Positions 26,365 through 35,491 of a stretch of DNA of 64,000 nucleotides are shown one piece after another. Position numbers and translations under genes: made by a program. The stretch is from an uncultured Desulfobacter sp. (GTDB lineage Bacteria > Desulfobacterota > Desulfobacteria > Desulfobacterales > Desulfobacteraceae). The first letter of the stretch is position 1. Every line of letters starts with the position of its first letter. The DNA lies in NCBI RefSeq assembly GCF_963665355.1, contig NZ_OY762229.1:4402001-4466000 (forward strand), given 5' to 3'. The notes below the pieces were generated by a model. That model was not told the DNA's origin. It searched no databases and saw only the letters and a list, made by a program, of their open reading frames with translations.

Positions 26365-26440
26365 GAGCCGCCTTGGTACGCGATCCGTATGCCAGGTGGC
26401 GTGGGAGGGCTCCTCAGTGATGGGGAGTCCTATCCCGATT
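26365..26440 (+). ncRNA. Group II intron domains V-VI (intron B 3' end)
   Basis: GAGCCGCCTTGGTACGCGATCCGTATGCCAGGTGGCGTG is a domain V-type hairpin of the group II class whose RTs end in the ...YFIDKGLY form. A domain VI-like stem (GGGCTCCTCAGTGATGGGGAGTCC) and CCTATCCCGAT follow, a typical 3' end. It starts 16 bp after the RT stop. Confidence 0.65.
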
Positions 26441-26452
26441 GGAAATAGTTCA

Positions 26453-27673
26453 TTATAAAACTGGGAAAAGCATCTCTTTATGAAGAGTTGCTTTATTTCT
26501 TACTCCGTCGTTTATGAATTCAATCTCAATTGAATTGGTATTCTTGTCTAGAGACATCGCTAGCAATTCCATAAGAGAAAGCGTGGAGACTTCCGTTGAA
26601 TTAATTTTCACAACCTCATCTCCGGGTTGTATACCCATATTAGCAGCTGCAGAATTTTTCCATATGCCTGAAATTAGAGTTTTTCCGCCTTTTTTTGTCA
26701 ATGCGATCCCGTACGAAGGAATGTTCGTCTCAAATGGCATACCATATGGTTTGAGAATCATTTCATTCGCCGGGTAATTGAGGGTAACCAAAAACTTTTC
26801 CAAGAATTTTATGCCTAAAAGAACCTCCCCTGTTTTTGCATCATTGGATACAGAGGGGATATTACTAAGCTTCATATCACCGATTTGCACTTCATTAACA
26901 CGCAAAGCAAGACTCTCATCAACCGATCCAAACATGCCGGCCGTCATGCTGCCATATGCCGTTATCCCGGCCCCTTCTTTAAAAGAATTTGTCTTTTTCA
27001 TCATTGCAAGAGGTAAAGACGCAATACCCACCGCCCCGGTATCAATTTTCCCTTTTGCTTTTATTTTACCATCCACTACACACTCAATTATTGGAGCAAA
27101 ACCATTTTGCATATCAGATTTGAAGGGAATTCTGATTTCATTATCTCTTAATGCAATCGGTTTTGTGTTCTGAGAAAATGTTATTTCTTGATTCTGAAAA
27201 TTGATTGTAACCACAAAATGCTTTAAAAAATTAGAACCTAAAATTCCGGCTATATTTTTAGGAACCAATCCTGTTAAGTCAGTAACACCGGCAGCACTAT
27301 CCCGGACTTCCATATTCCCTACAATAACTTTATCCAATTTTATCAATTCAACTGTTTTAGATTTACCACCCGAGCCGCGTGCTTCAACTTCAATCCCTTT
27401 AGGAAAACTCAACTCTTTTGCGACCTCATCCCTGATCATATTCAATGCTCCGGTATCAAGCCAAAAGGTATATTCCTTTGGGGAGTTATTTAGTTTAGCC
27501 TTAATTAGCATCGGATGCCCTTTCAAGGTAAACGGAACTACACTCTCTGAGTAGTAATTATTGGGTACGGCAACACCACTATTTAGTAACTCCATAGCTT
27601 TAAAGGCTGTACAACTTGAAAGGAAAATTACTATTACGATTATAATCAGATGGATTTTTAGAATTTTGATCAT
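26453..27673 (-). CDS. Retropepsin-like aspartyl protease lipoprotein with PDZ domain
   Basis: 406 residues. The signal segment HLIIIVIVIFLSSC gives a lipobox with lipidated Cys ~21. Two retropepsin-like halves follow, each with its own catalytic Asp: FWLDTGALN (~70) and KGKIDTGAVGI (~208); each half has the matching hydrophobic-Gly (ILGSNFL, LLGIKFL). The C-terminal PDZ (~310-400) reads GIALTKKGG...NMGIQPGDEVVKINSTEV. The tandem-half, periplasmic, PDZ-linked arrangement is seen in bacterial aspartyl protease-like proteins of unknown substrate. It is a lone minus-strand gene just after intron B. Confidence 0.85.
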   Translation of the reverse strand: MIKILKIHLIIIVIVIFLSSCTAFKAMELLNSGVAVPNNYYSESVVPFTLKGHPMLIKAKLNNSPKEYTFWLDTGALNMIRDEVAKELSFPKGIEVEARGSGGKSKTVELIKLDKVIVGNMEVRDSAAGVTDLTGLVPKNIAGILGSNFLKHFVVTINFQNQEITFSQNTKPIALRDNEIRIPFKSDMQNGFAPIIECVVDGKIKAKGKIDTGAVGIASLPLAMMKKTNSFKEGAGITAYGSMTAGMFGSVDESLALRVNEVQIGDMKLSNIPSVSNDAKTGEVLLGIKFLEKFLVTLNYPANEMILKPYGMPFETNIPSYGIALTKKGGKTLISGIWKNSAAANMGIQPGDEVVKINSTEVSTLSLMELLAMSLDKNTNSIEIEFINDGVRNKATLHKEMLFPVL

Positions 27674-27935
27674 TGTAGCTTCTCCTTGCTATGTAAAGTT
27701 TCTTGCCGCGCTTTTTTGTATTATTGATATTTAGGTGCTTTCCATCTGAAGATATTGATTCCTGTAAATTGTTAATATCGTTCAATTGGTTTAACCCAGC
27801 GTGCATACGTTAGTAAAGTAATTTCAATACAATTTACAGGAAAAACTCCATATATGCGAAAGCATATACTTATGATGTTGAGTCCTACGGGCTCTTCAGT
27901 GGCGACCGATTTTTGCGCACCGCTGCAAGAATTGG

Positions 27936-28715
27936 TCAACGTGTTGACATATTAACAAACGTTATCAGTATAGAAAATAGTACCAAATCTGCAAAAATAT
28001 GGGTAACAATCGGTGCCATCATTCCTTGCGACTTATTGCGAATATATCCAAGCAGGACACCATAAACGAAAGTCAATGAGGCCCCAATGATCCCGTTCGG
28101 AAAGCCACCGTGATAATGAAAAAGCCCGAAAGCGACAGCCTGAAAAAGTACAGATATGGTCGAGGTTTTGAAAGCGTTGCTTGCTCCATTCATGATAATG
28201 CCACGAAATACGAATTCTTCCATCACCGCATTCAGCACAGAAAAGGCCAACCCAGCTAACGGTATTAAGATTAACGGCATATTTGGAATCTGCCCAAAAT
28301 AGATGCTTAAATCAGGCTTCAACAGCCAACACCAGCCAATAAGCGCCAAGGTCGAAATAAATATTGTCGCCAACATTACAAGGAAAACATCTTTATTGAT
28401 TTCGCCACGTTGTAATCTCATATATGACTGACGTAAATCAGGAAACAACAAAACGATCAAATGATACGCCATTAATGGCGCGAGCAACCGAAAGGGCCAC
28501 CAACTGAAAATCTGTAATGCTAATGGCAGGAATACAAGTAGAAAACAAAAAAGAATAGTGTGGAGTGCGACTTTGGATCGAACCACTATTGTCGGGATAG
28601 ATAAAAAAGCTAGCAGAAGTAACGCCCATATCTGCTTAGTCGGAAAAACCTGAAAAATAGAAAATACAGCAATTGACAGTATGATTATTGTCGAGTTCAA
28701 GGATAATGACCGCAC
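27936..28715 (-). CDS. CPBP (CAAX/Abi) family intramembrane metalloprotease
   Basis: 259 residues with about eight transmembrane helices. The family motifs are complete: EExxxR in MEEFVFRGI (~165), FxxxH in FGLFHYHG (~197), and HxxxD in THIFADLV (~240). These form the glutamate/His intramembrane metal site. Bacterial members act in bacteriocin self-immunity or membrane protein processing; the partner here is unknown. It is a single gene on the minus strand, preceded and followed by palindromic spacers, consistent with a cassette. Confidence 0.88.
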   Translation of the reverse strand: MRSLSLNSTIIILSIAVFSIFQVFPTKQIWALLLLAFLSIPTIVVRSKVALHTILFCFLLVFLPLALQIFSWWPFRLLAPLMAYHLIVLLFPDLRQSYMRLQRGEINKDVFLVMLATIFISTLALIGWCWLLKPDLSIYFGQIPNMPLILIPLAGLAFSVLNAVMEEFVFRGIIMNGASNAFKTSTISVLFQAVAFGLFHYHGGFPNGIIGASLTFVYGVLLGYIRNKSQGMMAPIVTHIFADLVLFSILITFVNMSTR

Positions 28716-29267
28716 GATAAGCCCTTCTTGGGAATTCGAATTTGATGTAAAAAGTGTAACAAGTAATTCTCCGGTTGTCCGGTTATCTTGAGCAATCTGA
28801 TATCTAACCGCATATCATGAGGAATCATAAGGATAACCGGATCGGTTATCATCTTAGTATCCACCTTAATTGCATATCAGTATGACTGGATCGTGTAAAG
28901 AATATTCAGGGCAAAATACTTTGAAAATTGATTTGCCAAAAGTTAACGACCCTTGTATCAGACTATATTTTCTGGACACTTAGGTTTTCGGGCGGTATCC
29001 ATGATGCAAACAAGTAATACCAAGCCCCACAATAATGGTATTTAAGGATACCCAAGCCAATTTTGAAGCGGCGTTGGCTACTTTTGTTATTGGTGACCTG
29101 AATCGAAAATCTGAAAGATCAAACCAAGGGGCCGAGGTGAAGACTACCCTTCGGCCAGTCCCCGTTTTTCGGTCGAACAACGCCCCCAGACTATCCCTGT
29201 AATTCATCAGAAAAATATTAGGATATTGAAAGTTGAACCTGTTATGATTTGCCTGTGAATAACGAAA
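28716..29267. other. Intergenic with palindrome; weak small ORF
   Basis: A stem CCGGTTATC / GATAACCGG (28779-28840) encloses a second one (GATAT/ATATC). A minus-strand frame at 28980-29207 could encode 75 residues with one hydrophobic segment (AWVSLNTIIVGLGITC), but it has no visible ribosome-binding site and no recognised family, so I do not call it a gene. Confidence 0.4.
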
Positions 29268-29984
29268 TTAAATTGATTTATTTTTTCGGTTATCTTTAAC
29301 CAAGAACGAATTTCCAGGCCCTCGTTTGAGTTCAAATAAATCGATAGCTTTGAAAAGGCTGCTCAAATTTTTAAATCCATAATTTCTACTATCGAAAGAC
29401 GTTTTATTCGATATATGAGACCCCACTGGGCCTAAGGCAGCCCAACCATTATCATCTTCTGTAGATTCAATCGCTTGTCGCAATAAATTTATAAGCTTAG
29501 TATCTGACTTTAGATTCTGAGACCTTAGGGGAGCAGTCCCATTTTTCTCTGCATCTTGATCCAAAAATAAAAATTTCGAACATGCATTCACAAATGGTGA
29601 AGGTGCTTTTCGCTCACCGAAGCCTAAAACAACTTTCCCTTCAGCTAATGCTCGCGTAACCATTGGTGTGAAGTCACAGTCAGAGGATACAAAACACATA
29701 ACATCTATATTTTTTGTATACATAACATCCATGGCATCTATCACAAGCGCAATATCAGATGCATTTTTACCTTTCGATAGGTCATATTGTTGAATAGGCT
29801 GGATTGCATATTCATGAAGCAGCTCTTCCCATGGTTTTAATGATGGGTTTTTCCAATTTCCATAGGCTTTTCTAATTGTTACTACGCCATATTTTGCAAC
29901 CTCACTTAGTACCTTTTCAAACTTAGAAGCCGGAGCATTATCTGCGTCTATGAATAATGCAATTTTTTGCTGTGATTCATCCAT
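29268..29984 (-). CDS. NYN-domain (PIN-like) nuclease with OST-HTH-like tail
   Basis: 238 residues. The NYN fold (~1-140) carries the conserved acidic residues: ALFIDADNAP, KNASDIALVIDAMDVM and VSSDCDFTPMV, which bind divalent metal in this PIN-related RNase group (LabA/DUF88). The C-terminal ~160-235 (LINLLRQAIE...GWAALGPVGSHI...NYGFKNLSSLFKAIDLFEL) matches a LOTUS/OST-HTH RNA-binding domain. Known relatives process or decay RNA; the target here is unknown. Lone minus-strand gene. Confidence 0.88.
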   Translation of the reverse strand: MDESQQKIALFIDADNAPASKFEKVLSEVAKYGVVTIRKAYGNWKNPSLKPWEELLHEYAIQPIQQYDLSKGKNASDIALVIDAMDVMYTKNIDVMCFVSSDCDFTPMVTRALAEGKVVLGFGERKAPSPFVNACSKFLFLDQDAEKNGTAPLRSQNLKSDTKLINLLRQAIESTEDDNGWAALGPVGSHISNKTSFDSRNYGFKNLSSLFKAIDLFELKRGPGNSFLVKDNRKNKSI

Positions 29985-30300
29985 GAAGTTTGTCGCCTAT
30001 TAAATAAAGAATTAATTGATAATTTATAATTGAAGAATATCCTAACCGCAACCTTTATAGCAAGGGCGAATTTGAACGAGGACCACCTATCGGACAAGTC
30101 CAGTTTTTTCTATGGATACCCCCCCCAGAGACATCCTGTTAATCCACACATTGTCAAATATAAGACTGATATGACTGAATCTTTTCATTCAACCGGCTCG
30201 ATAAAAAAATTCTTGACCCGTCTATTGGTTCACCCTTTAGAATTGTCGTTGTCATGGCCGTGGCAGAAACTAAAACTTATAATAAAGGGGGAGTGTAATC

Positions 30301-30658
30301 ATGCAACATCAATTGACCAAAGAAGATTGGGTTGATATGTTCAAGCAGATCGGACTGACTGAAGATCAAATGAAAAAATGGCATCATAATTTTGAAAAAA
30401 GCCACCCGGATGGACATAATCTGTCTACTCAAAGAAATGACCAGCGACGTTTACGGGCCTGCCATTGACAAACAGATCTGGATAAAAATGCTTCAGGCTG
30501 CCGGCATGGACGAACCAGCCATGATGAAATGGCACGCAGAATTTGAATCCCGATCTCCAGAAGCCCACCATGACTTTTTGCTGTCATTAGGAATATCGGA
30601 GATAGAGGCAAAGGATATTCGGTATCGATCTCGGAGGTTCATAAACAATTGCCAGTAA
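30301..30658 (+). pseudogene. Two-repeat small protein, frameshifted
   Basis: Start MQHQLTKEDW at 30301 with GGGGGAG seven bases upstream. The first half (DWVDMFKQIGLTEDQMKKWHHNFEKSHPDGH) and the second half (IWIKMLQAAGMDEPAMMKWHAEFESRSPEAHHDFL) are repeats of one domain, but they lie in different frames that meet near 30415. The second half ends LGISEIEAKDIRYRSRR. I recognise no named family, though similar repeats occur at the C-terminus of some MerR-type regulators. One indel would restore a ~118-residue protein. Confidence 0.5.
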
Positions 30659-31018
30659 AGGCGTTGATTATTTTTGTTATTGAATACGGCTCTCAAATAA
30701 GCTTGAGTGTGCCTGTATACCATAAGTCCGCAGTCAAATTTAGTATGTAATAAGTGTACTCAACTTTCTGATGTCATAACCACAAGAAGTAGTGTCTAAT
30801 TTTAAATGAAACAGTATAAGATTAGTTCTTTTAAATTACGATACCTCTCCTCAACTACAATTAAGTATTTTTTTTACATATTTTTATAACATTTTAGTTA
30901 CAATCGGCTAAATATATTACTATATATAGTATGTTAATGGCACAGCCTATCAAAATGTGGTATTGGTACATTTCTTGCTGTATAAATTACAATTTTTAAC
31001 ATTATTATTGGAGGTAAT
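30659..31018. other. AT-rich intergenic, promoter region of PEP-CTERM gene
   Basis: Strongly AT-rich. A good ribosome-binding site (GGAGGT) lies six bases before the PEP-CTERM start. No gene or repeat was recognised. Confidence 0.5.
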
Positions 31019-31564
31019 ATGCGCAAATTCATTTTATTTCTTACAGGTTTCTTTTTATTAATGTTTATAGGAACCAATGTAAGTGCGACTGTCCTAACCT
31101 TTGATGAAAACCCAGCCAATAACAGTTGGGGAGGTACATATCAAGGGTTTACCATGACTAATTCTGGAATTTACAATTACACAAACACACCGGTATCAGG
31201 TGACAACTTCCTAATCAATTATAATTCAAGAGTTGGTGAATTTTCATATGGTTCTAATTTTTTCTTTAATGGTGCATACTTTTCAGGGAGTAGTGCAGCT
31301 ACTGTAAATGTTTGGGGATACTCTTCGGATAGCCTTGTTCACAGCACTCAAATTAATGTGACTCAAACCATGGCATATTTTGATTTTAATTGGGCTGGTA
31401 TTGATGAAATCATGTGGGACCCAATAGATCCGACTGTTGTTAATGTTGGAATCGACAATTTCACATTTAATGCTGATCAAAATCCAGTACCAGAACCAAC
31501 AACAATCCTTCTATTTGGCGTTGGGCTTTTAGGCCTGGCAGGAGTTAATCGAAGAAAAGGTTAA
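31019..31564 (+). CDS. PEP-CTERM sorted exported protein
   Basis: 181 residues. N-terminal signal peptide FILFLTGFFLLMFIGTNVSA. The mature part is beta-rich (many Asn, Ser, Tyr, Gly), typical of secreted matrix proteins. The C-terminal sorting signal is VPEPTTILLFGVGLLGLAG followed by RRKG. PEP-CTERM signals are processed by exosortase (EpsH/XrtA) after Sec export and are linked to exopolysaccharide production. No exosortase gene is in this window, so it must lie elsewhere. A strong terminator follows directly, so the gene is monocistronic. Confidence 0.9.
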   Translation: MRKFILFLTGFFLLMFIGTNVSATVLTFDENPANNSWGGTYQGFTMTNSGIYNYTNTPVSGDNFLINYNSRVGEFSYGSNFFFNGAYFSGSSAATVNVWGYSSDSLVHSTQINVTQTMAYFDFNWAGIDEIMWDPIDPTVVNVGIDNFTFNADQNPVPEPTTILLFGVGLLGLAGVNRRKG

Positions 31565-31594
31565 TTACTACACTTAGATATAGAATCAGCTTCA

Positions 31595-31629
31595 AAAGGC
31601 AGAGTCAGAATGACTTTGCCTTTTTTTTT
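31595..31629 (+). terminator. Rho-independent terminator of PEP-CTERM gene
   Basis: Stem AAAGGCAGAGTCA / TGACTTTGCCTTT with a two- to four-base loop, followed by nine T. It lies 30 bp past the stop codon. Confidence 0.9.
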
Positions 31630-31946
31630 GCTTTCTTATCAAAAAAATATAAAATCGAGTTCTAAATTCTAAATAGAAGACTTTGTCTATCTATAAACGC
31701 TCAGGGGCATTATCATGAGAGCGGTGGATGAATAGTCCAGTGCTCTGTTATTTGTAACTTCAAAGCCGGAGCTTTTACATTTGAAGTCAACACATTGTTA
31801 TTCCATGACTTTTCCGACTCAACAGGGATTAAAATTCGGGTGTGTCCCACCTTTTACATAAGATGAAATTTTAATCTAAAGTAAATTCTATTTGACGCGG
31901 TGGCGAACAATTATCATTTTCCAATATAGACCTGAATGAGGAAAAG

Positions 31947-32043
31947 ATGATAAAAATGCCTGTAATAATACAAAGTCCGTTCAACTCTGCCGTTGTGGAA
32001 GCAAATCTGGATATATTCACCCGTTCATATACTGAAGAAGAGA
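31947..32043 (+). pseudogene. Outer IS transposase, N-terminal part
   Basis: Start MIKMPVIIQSPF at 31947, preceded by GAGGAAA. Reads 32 codons, ending in the TSD AGAAGAGA where the IS66-type element is inserted. Continues at 35492. Confidence 0.85.
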
Positions 32044-32128
32044 GTGTCCCTTCGGTAAGCGTGCATGAAATAATCATCCCCGGGTGATACTATCGGTTCC
32101 AGCATAGACATTGCAAAGGAGAGAACCG

Positions 32129-32545
32129 ATGAACAACCAACCATTAACAAACGAACAATCAGCCGCATTGGAAAAAGCCCAGCAACTTTTTTCAAATTGG
32201 CGAAATAGTAAAACCGGACGGCCCCGTATATCGGATAATCTATGGCAAACCGCAGCAGATCTTTACCACATCCAGGGTATGAGTATAAATAAGATTGCCC
32301 GAGGCTTGGGACTGAATTACACAGCACTTAAAGAAAAAATTATTGACATGCCTCCTGCTGAAATTAATCTGCCTGCAGACGATGAATCTTCCATGTTTAT
32401 TGAAATGGTATCCCTGCCGGAGAGTTTCAACTGCGTTATAGAAATAGAAAATCAAACCGGCATAAAAATGCGCATGTGCTTCAACGGCAGGGCAGATCCT
32501 GCAGTGATCAGTCTTGGCAGATATTTACTAGCTGGTGCGCCATGA
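32129..32545 (+). CDS. HTH protein of IS66-type element (TnpA position)
   Basis: 138 residues. Contains a resolvase-like helix-turn-helix: SDNLWQTAADLYHIQGMSINKIARGLGLNYTALKEKI (~40-75). It takes the place of TnpA and overlaps the tnpB start by 4 bp (ATGA), but it differs from the TnpA at 23699. The C-terminal ~45 residues (FNCVIEIENQTGIKMRMCFNG) resemble the beta-rich TnpA tail. GGAGAG lies eight bases before the start. Probably binds element DNA. Confidence 0.8.
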   Translation: MNNQPLTNEQSAALEKAQQLFSNWRNSKTGRPRISDNLWQTAADLYHIQGMSINKIARGLGLNYTALKEKIIDMPPAEINLPADDESSMFIEMVSLPESFNCVIEIENQTGIKMRMCFNGRADPAVISLGRYLLAGAP

Positions 32546-32898
32546 TCCAGGTCACACCACATATGCGGATACTGCTTGCTCCGGAGCCCGTAGATTTTCG
32601 AAAAGGAATCGACGGCCTGGCCAGTATATGCCGAAAGGTCCTGCAATCAGATCCCTTTTCAGGATACCTGTTCGTATTTATTAACCGAAGACGAACGGCC
32701 ATCAAGGTTTTATGCTATGACAGCCAGGGGTTCTGGCTTTGCCAAAAGCGGCTCTCCAAGGGGCGTTTCAACTGGTGGCCCAAAAGGGATCAGTCTGCCG
32801 GCCGGTGTCTTGAAGCGCATGAGCTTCAGATGCTGCTTTGGAATGGTGATCCGTTTCATACCCGGGCTGCTCCCGTATGGCGAAAACTGTCCGTATAA
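32542..32898 (+). CDS. tnpB: IS66 TnpB (Orf2)
   Basis: 118 residues with the family pattern APEPVDFRKGIDGLASICRKVL, FSGYLFVFINRRRTAIKVL and YDSQGFWLCQKRL. It is coupled to the upstream HTH gene. The C-terminus (HELQMLLWNGD...APVWRKLSV) matches longer versions of Orf2. Function in transposition unknown. Confidence 0.92.
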   Translation: MIQVTPHMRILLAPEPVDFRKGIDGLASICRKVLQSDPFSGYLFVFINRRRTAIKVLCYDSQGFWLCQKRLSKGRFNWWPKRDQSAGRCLEAHELQMLLWNGDPFHTRAAPVWRKLSV

Positions 32899-32961
32899 AT
32901 TTTTCAGCCGGTTTCATTTTTCACTTGCGTTCCACGGTATATTTCGGCATATACGGTGGTT

Positions 32962-33879
32962 ATGGACAACGACATTGTACTCACATACCGTGGCAGAAGC
33001 GCGACTAAGGCTGATATTGAATTTATCAGGCTGTTGATCGACGACAATCCCACAGCAAGCCGCCGCGCTCTGTCACAGATATTGTGCCGGGAATGGAACT
33101 GGGTTCAGGCCAACGGCAGCCTTCGTGATATGATCGCCCGGGGATTTATGCTTGAACTCCATAGAAACGGGCATATTAATCTTCCGGCCAGAAAACACAA
33201 CCCGCCCAACCCGTTTTTAAACCGCAAAAAGCCGGAACAACCGGAAATCGATCAAACCCCGGTGACGATGACGCTCAGGGAAATAAGCCCCCTTGATATT
33301 GTACTGGTAAAAAACACACCCAATGAACCTTTATTTAACAGCTTGATTGAGCATCATCATTACCTGGGATATTGCCATCCTGTGGGAGAGCAACTTAAAT
33401 ATATGGTCTTTGCCGACAAACGGCCGGTGGCATGTTTTTCATGGTCATCGGCACCCCGGCATATCGGTGCCAGAGACCGACATATCGGCTGGAAGAAACA
33501 GCACCGGGATCACAACCTTCGCTATATCGCCTATAACAGCCGGTTTCTGATCCTGCCCTGGTTCCGGGTACCTCACCTGGCCTCATGGTTGTTAGGGTAT
33601 ATGGCCAGGAATTTGTCCAGGGACTGGGAGCGTATTTACTGCCATCCGGTCTATTATCTTGAGACATTTGTTGACACCGAATTATTTGCCGGCACCTGTT
33701 ATAAAGCGGCAAACTGGCACTATCTGGGTGATACCACCGGACGGGGAAAACAGGAAAACAGGCATATAAAAACCCGCTCCATCAAGGCGGTCTGGGGATA
33801 TCCCCTGATCCGCGATTTTCGACAACTCATGACAAGGCTCCCCAATGGAAGCGCTGAACCTGACAGAAGACGAGCTTGA
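32962..33879 (+). CDS. DUF4338 (DruA-like) protein carried by IS66-type element
   Basis: About 305 residues; I prefer the ATG at 32962 to the GTG at 32956. An N-terminal winged-helix segment (DNPTASRRALSQILCREWNW) is followed by the DUF4338 core: EHHHYLGYCHPVGEQLKY, ARDRHIGWKKQHRDHNLRY, NSRFLILPWFRVPHLASWLLG, DWERIYCHPVYYLETFVD, CYKAANWHYLGDTTGRGK. DUF4338 is the domain of DruA in the Druantia antiphage system and also occurs in transposons. The catalytic activity is unknown. It overlaps tnpC by 35 bp, so it is an integral gene of this element and not a passenger with its own promoter. Confidence 0.85.
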   Translation: MDNDIVLTYRGRSATKADIEFIRLLIDDNPTASRRALSQILCREWNWVQANGSLRDMIARGFMLELHRNGHINLPARKHNPPNPFLNRKKPEQPEIDQTPVTMTLREISPLDIVLVKNTPNEPLFNSLIEHHHYLGYCHPVGEQLKYMVFADKRPVACFSWSSAPRHIGARDRHIGWKKQHRDHNLRYIAYNSRFLILPWFRVPHLASWLLGYMARNLSRDWERIYCHPVYYLETFVDTELFAGTCYKAANWHYLGDTTGRGKQENRHIKTRSIKAVWGYPLIRDFRQLMTRLPNGSAEPDRRRA

Positions 33880-35398
33880 TGCGCTGATTGAACGGGCGGA
33901 ATCCGGTCGTCTTGCCGATGGGGATGTTGATACAATCAAGGCCATGATCAATGCCGTCAAAGTCTTGAGCCGGGCGGTCAGTGACAAGGCATCCTCCATT
34001 AAAAAGCTTTTGGCCATGGTGTTCGGCCCAAAGACCGAAAAAAAGGATAAAGTTCTCAAAAATCGGCCTCCCGGAACCCGAAATCAAGATAAATCAACGA
34101 CTATAAAGGGACATGGCAGACGGGCTGCCGACGATTTCACAGGTGCCGACCGACAATCGGTTACCCATGGAGACCTCAAACATAAAGACACCTGTCCCGA
34201 ATGCCTCAAAGGGATTGTTTATCGACTCAAAAAACCGGGCCGGGTCATCTGTTTTACCGGTCAGGTACCGGTAACGGCTACCGTTTATGAACTGGAAAAA
34301 CTCCGCTGCAATCTGTGTGGCATGGTCTTTACGGCAAAAGCTCCAGAAAACAGAACCGGTAGAGATTATGATGCCAGTGCCCTGGCAATGATTGCCATTC
34401 TTAAGTATGGCTGTGGTTTTCCCTGGAGCCGGCTGGAAAAACTTCAGGAAAGTTTTGGTATACCACTTCCTGCCACCACCCAGTGGGATAAGTCCGAAAC
34501 TGCTGCAGACCTCATCTATCCGGTTTTCCGTGAACTGGCTTATCAAGCAGCCCAGGGAGAGGTTTTTCACAATGATGATACCACCATGAAAATCTTGTCT
34601 CTGATGAAGGAAAACAAGGACAGAACAGCAGGTGAAAGAACCGGGATATTTACCACGGGAATCATCTCCCGATTCGATGATGGCAGACAGATTGCGCTGT
34701 TCTATACCGGACGAAATCATGCGGGTGAAAACATCAGCGATCTTTACAGGAAAAGAGATGCCGGCAGACCGGCACCGCTTCAGATGTGTGACGCCCTGTC
34801 ACGCAATATTAGTGAAGCGTTCAAGGCGATTTTGTGCAATTGCCTGACACACGCCCGCAGGAATTTTGTAGATGAGATTGACAATTTTCCTGATGAAGCC
34901 GCCTATGTCATTGAAATGCTCGCTGAAGTTTACTGTATAGACGCCAGGACCAAAGAGCAGAAAATGTCACCAGACCAACGGCTAGTCTATCATAAAAAAC
35001 ACAGCGGTCCTCTGATGACAGAACTTGAAGCCTGGTTGAATCGCCAGACGGATGAAAATCTGGTGGAGCCGAACTCCGGGCTTGGCAAGGCAATCACGTA
35101 CATGAAAAACCACTGGGCCAAATTGACGCGGTTTTTGGAGATACCGGGGGCTCCTCTGGATAATAATATTTGTGAACAAAGCTTGAAACGCTGCATTCAA
35201 CACCGGAAAAACTCATTGTTTTACCGAACAGAGCATGGCGCCTTCATTGGAGACATGTTCATGAGTTTGATCCATACCTGCCGCCTGATGCGAATCAATC
35301 CGCTTGATTACCTGGTCACCCTGATACAAAATTCTTCCGCCTTATTCAAAGACCCTTCCAAATGGTTGCCTTGGAATTATAAGGACAACGCTCTGTAG
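33845..35398 (+). CDS. tnpC: IS66 TnpC transposase
   Basis: 517 residues. N-terminal coiled coil ending in LAMVFGPKTEKK (~45-65), zinc-type CPECLKG...CNLCGM (~118-160), and a DDE domain with FHNDDTTMKI (first Asp), QMCDALSRN (second Asp, Asp-Ala variant) and the Glu in PLDNNICEQSLKRCIQHRKNSLF. The C-terminal tail GDMFMSLIHTC...PWNYK is preserved also in the fragment at 371-611. Differs from the TnpC at 24408, so the two IS66-type elements are not recent copies of one another. Confidence 0.9.
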   Translation: MEALNLTEDELDALIERAESGRLADGDVDTIKAMINAVKVLSRAVSDKASSIKKLLAMVFGPKTEKKDKVLKNRPPGTRNQDKSTTIKGHGRRAADDFTGADRQSVTHGDLKHKDTCPECLKGIVYRLKKPGRVICFTGQVPVTATVYELEKLRCNLCGMVFTAKAPENRTGRDYDASALAMIAILKYGCGFPWSRLEKLQESFGIPLPATTQWDKSETAADLIYPVFRELAYQAAQGEVFHNDDTTMKILSLMKENKDRTAGERTGIFTTGIISRFDDGRQIALFYTGRNHAGENISDLYRKRDAGRPAPLQMCDALSRNISEAFKAILCNCLTHARRNFVDEIDNFPDEAAYVIEMLAEVYCIDARTKEQKMSPDQRLVYHKKHSGPLMTELEAWLNRQTDENLVEPNSGLGKAITYMKNHWAKLTRFLEIPGAPLDNNICEQSLKRCIQHRKNSLFYRTEHGAFIGDMFMSLIHTCRLMRINPLDYLVTLIQNSSALFKDPSKWLPWNYKDNAL

Positions 35399-35491
35399 AC
35401 TTGTTGTAGCTGCTATAAATTTGGTCTTCAGGGAAGACTCATTCCTGAAAAAAGCAGGATACACATGCTTGCCGGAGGGACACAGAAGAGA

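Larger units (their letters stand above)
32044..35483 (+). mobile_element. IS66-type element with DUF4338 gene (3440 bp)
   Basis: Ends GTGTCCCTTCGGTAAGC (left) and GTGTCCCTCCGGCAAGC (reverse complement of the right). The 8-bp target duplication AGAAGAGA lies at 32036-32043 and 35484-35491. It carries four overlapping or closely spaced genes: HTH protein, tnpB, DUF4338 protein and tnpC. Debris of the same element type lies at 1-611. Confidence 0.93.

Noticed and set aside
28980-29207. 75-codon minus-strand frame with one hydrophobic segment
   Set aside because: No ribosome-binding site and no family; kept only as a note in the intergenic entry.
30030-30335. 101-codon plus-strand frame
   Set aside because: Overlaps the well-supported start at 30301 and has no pattern of its own.
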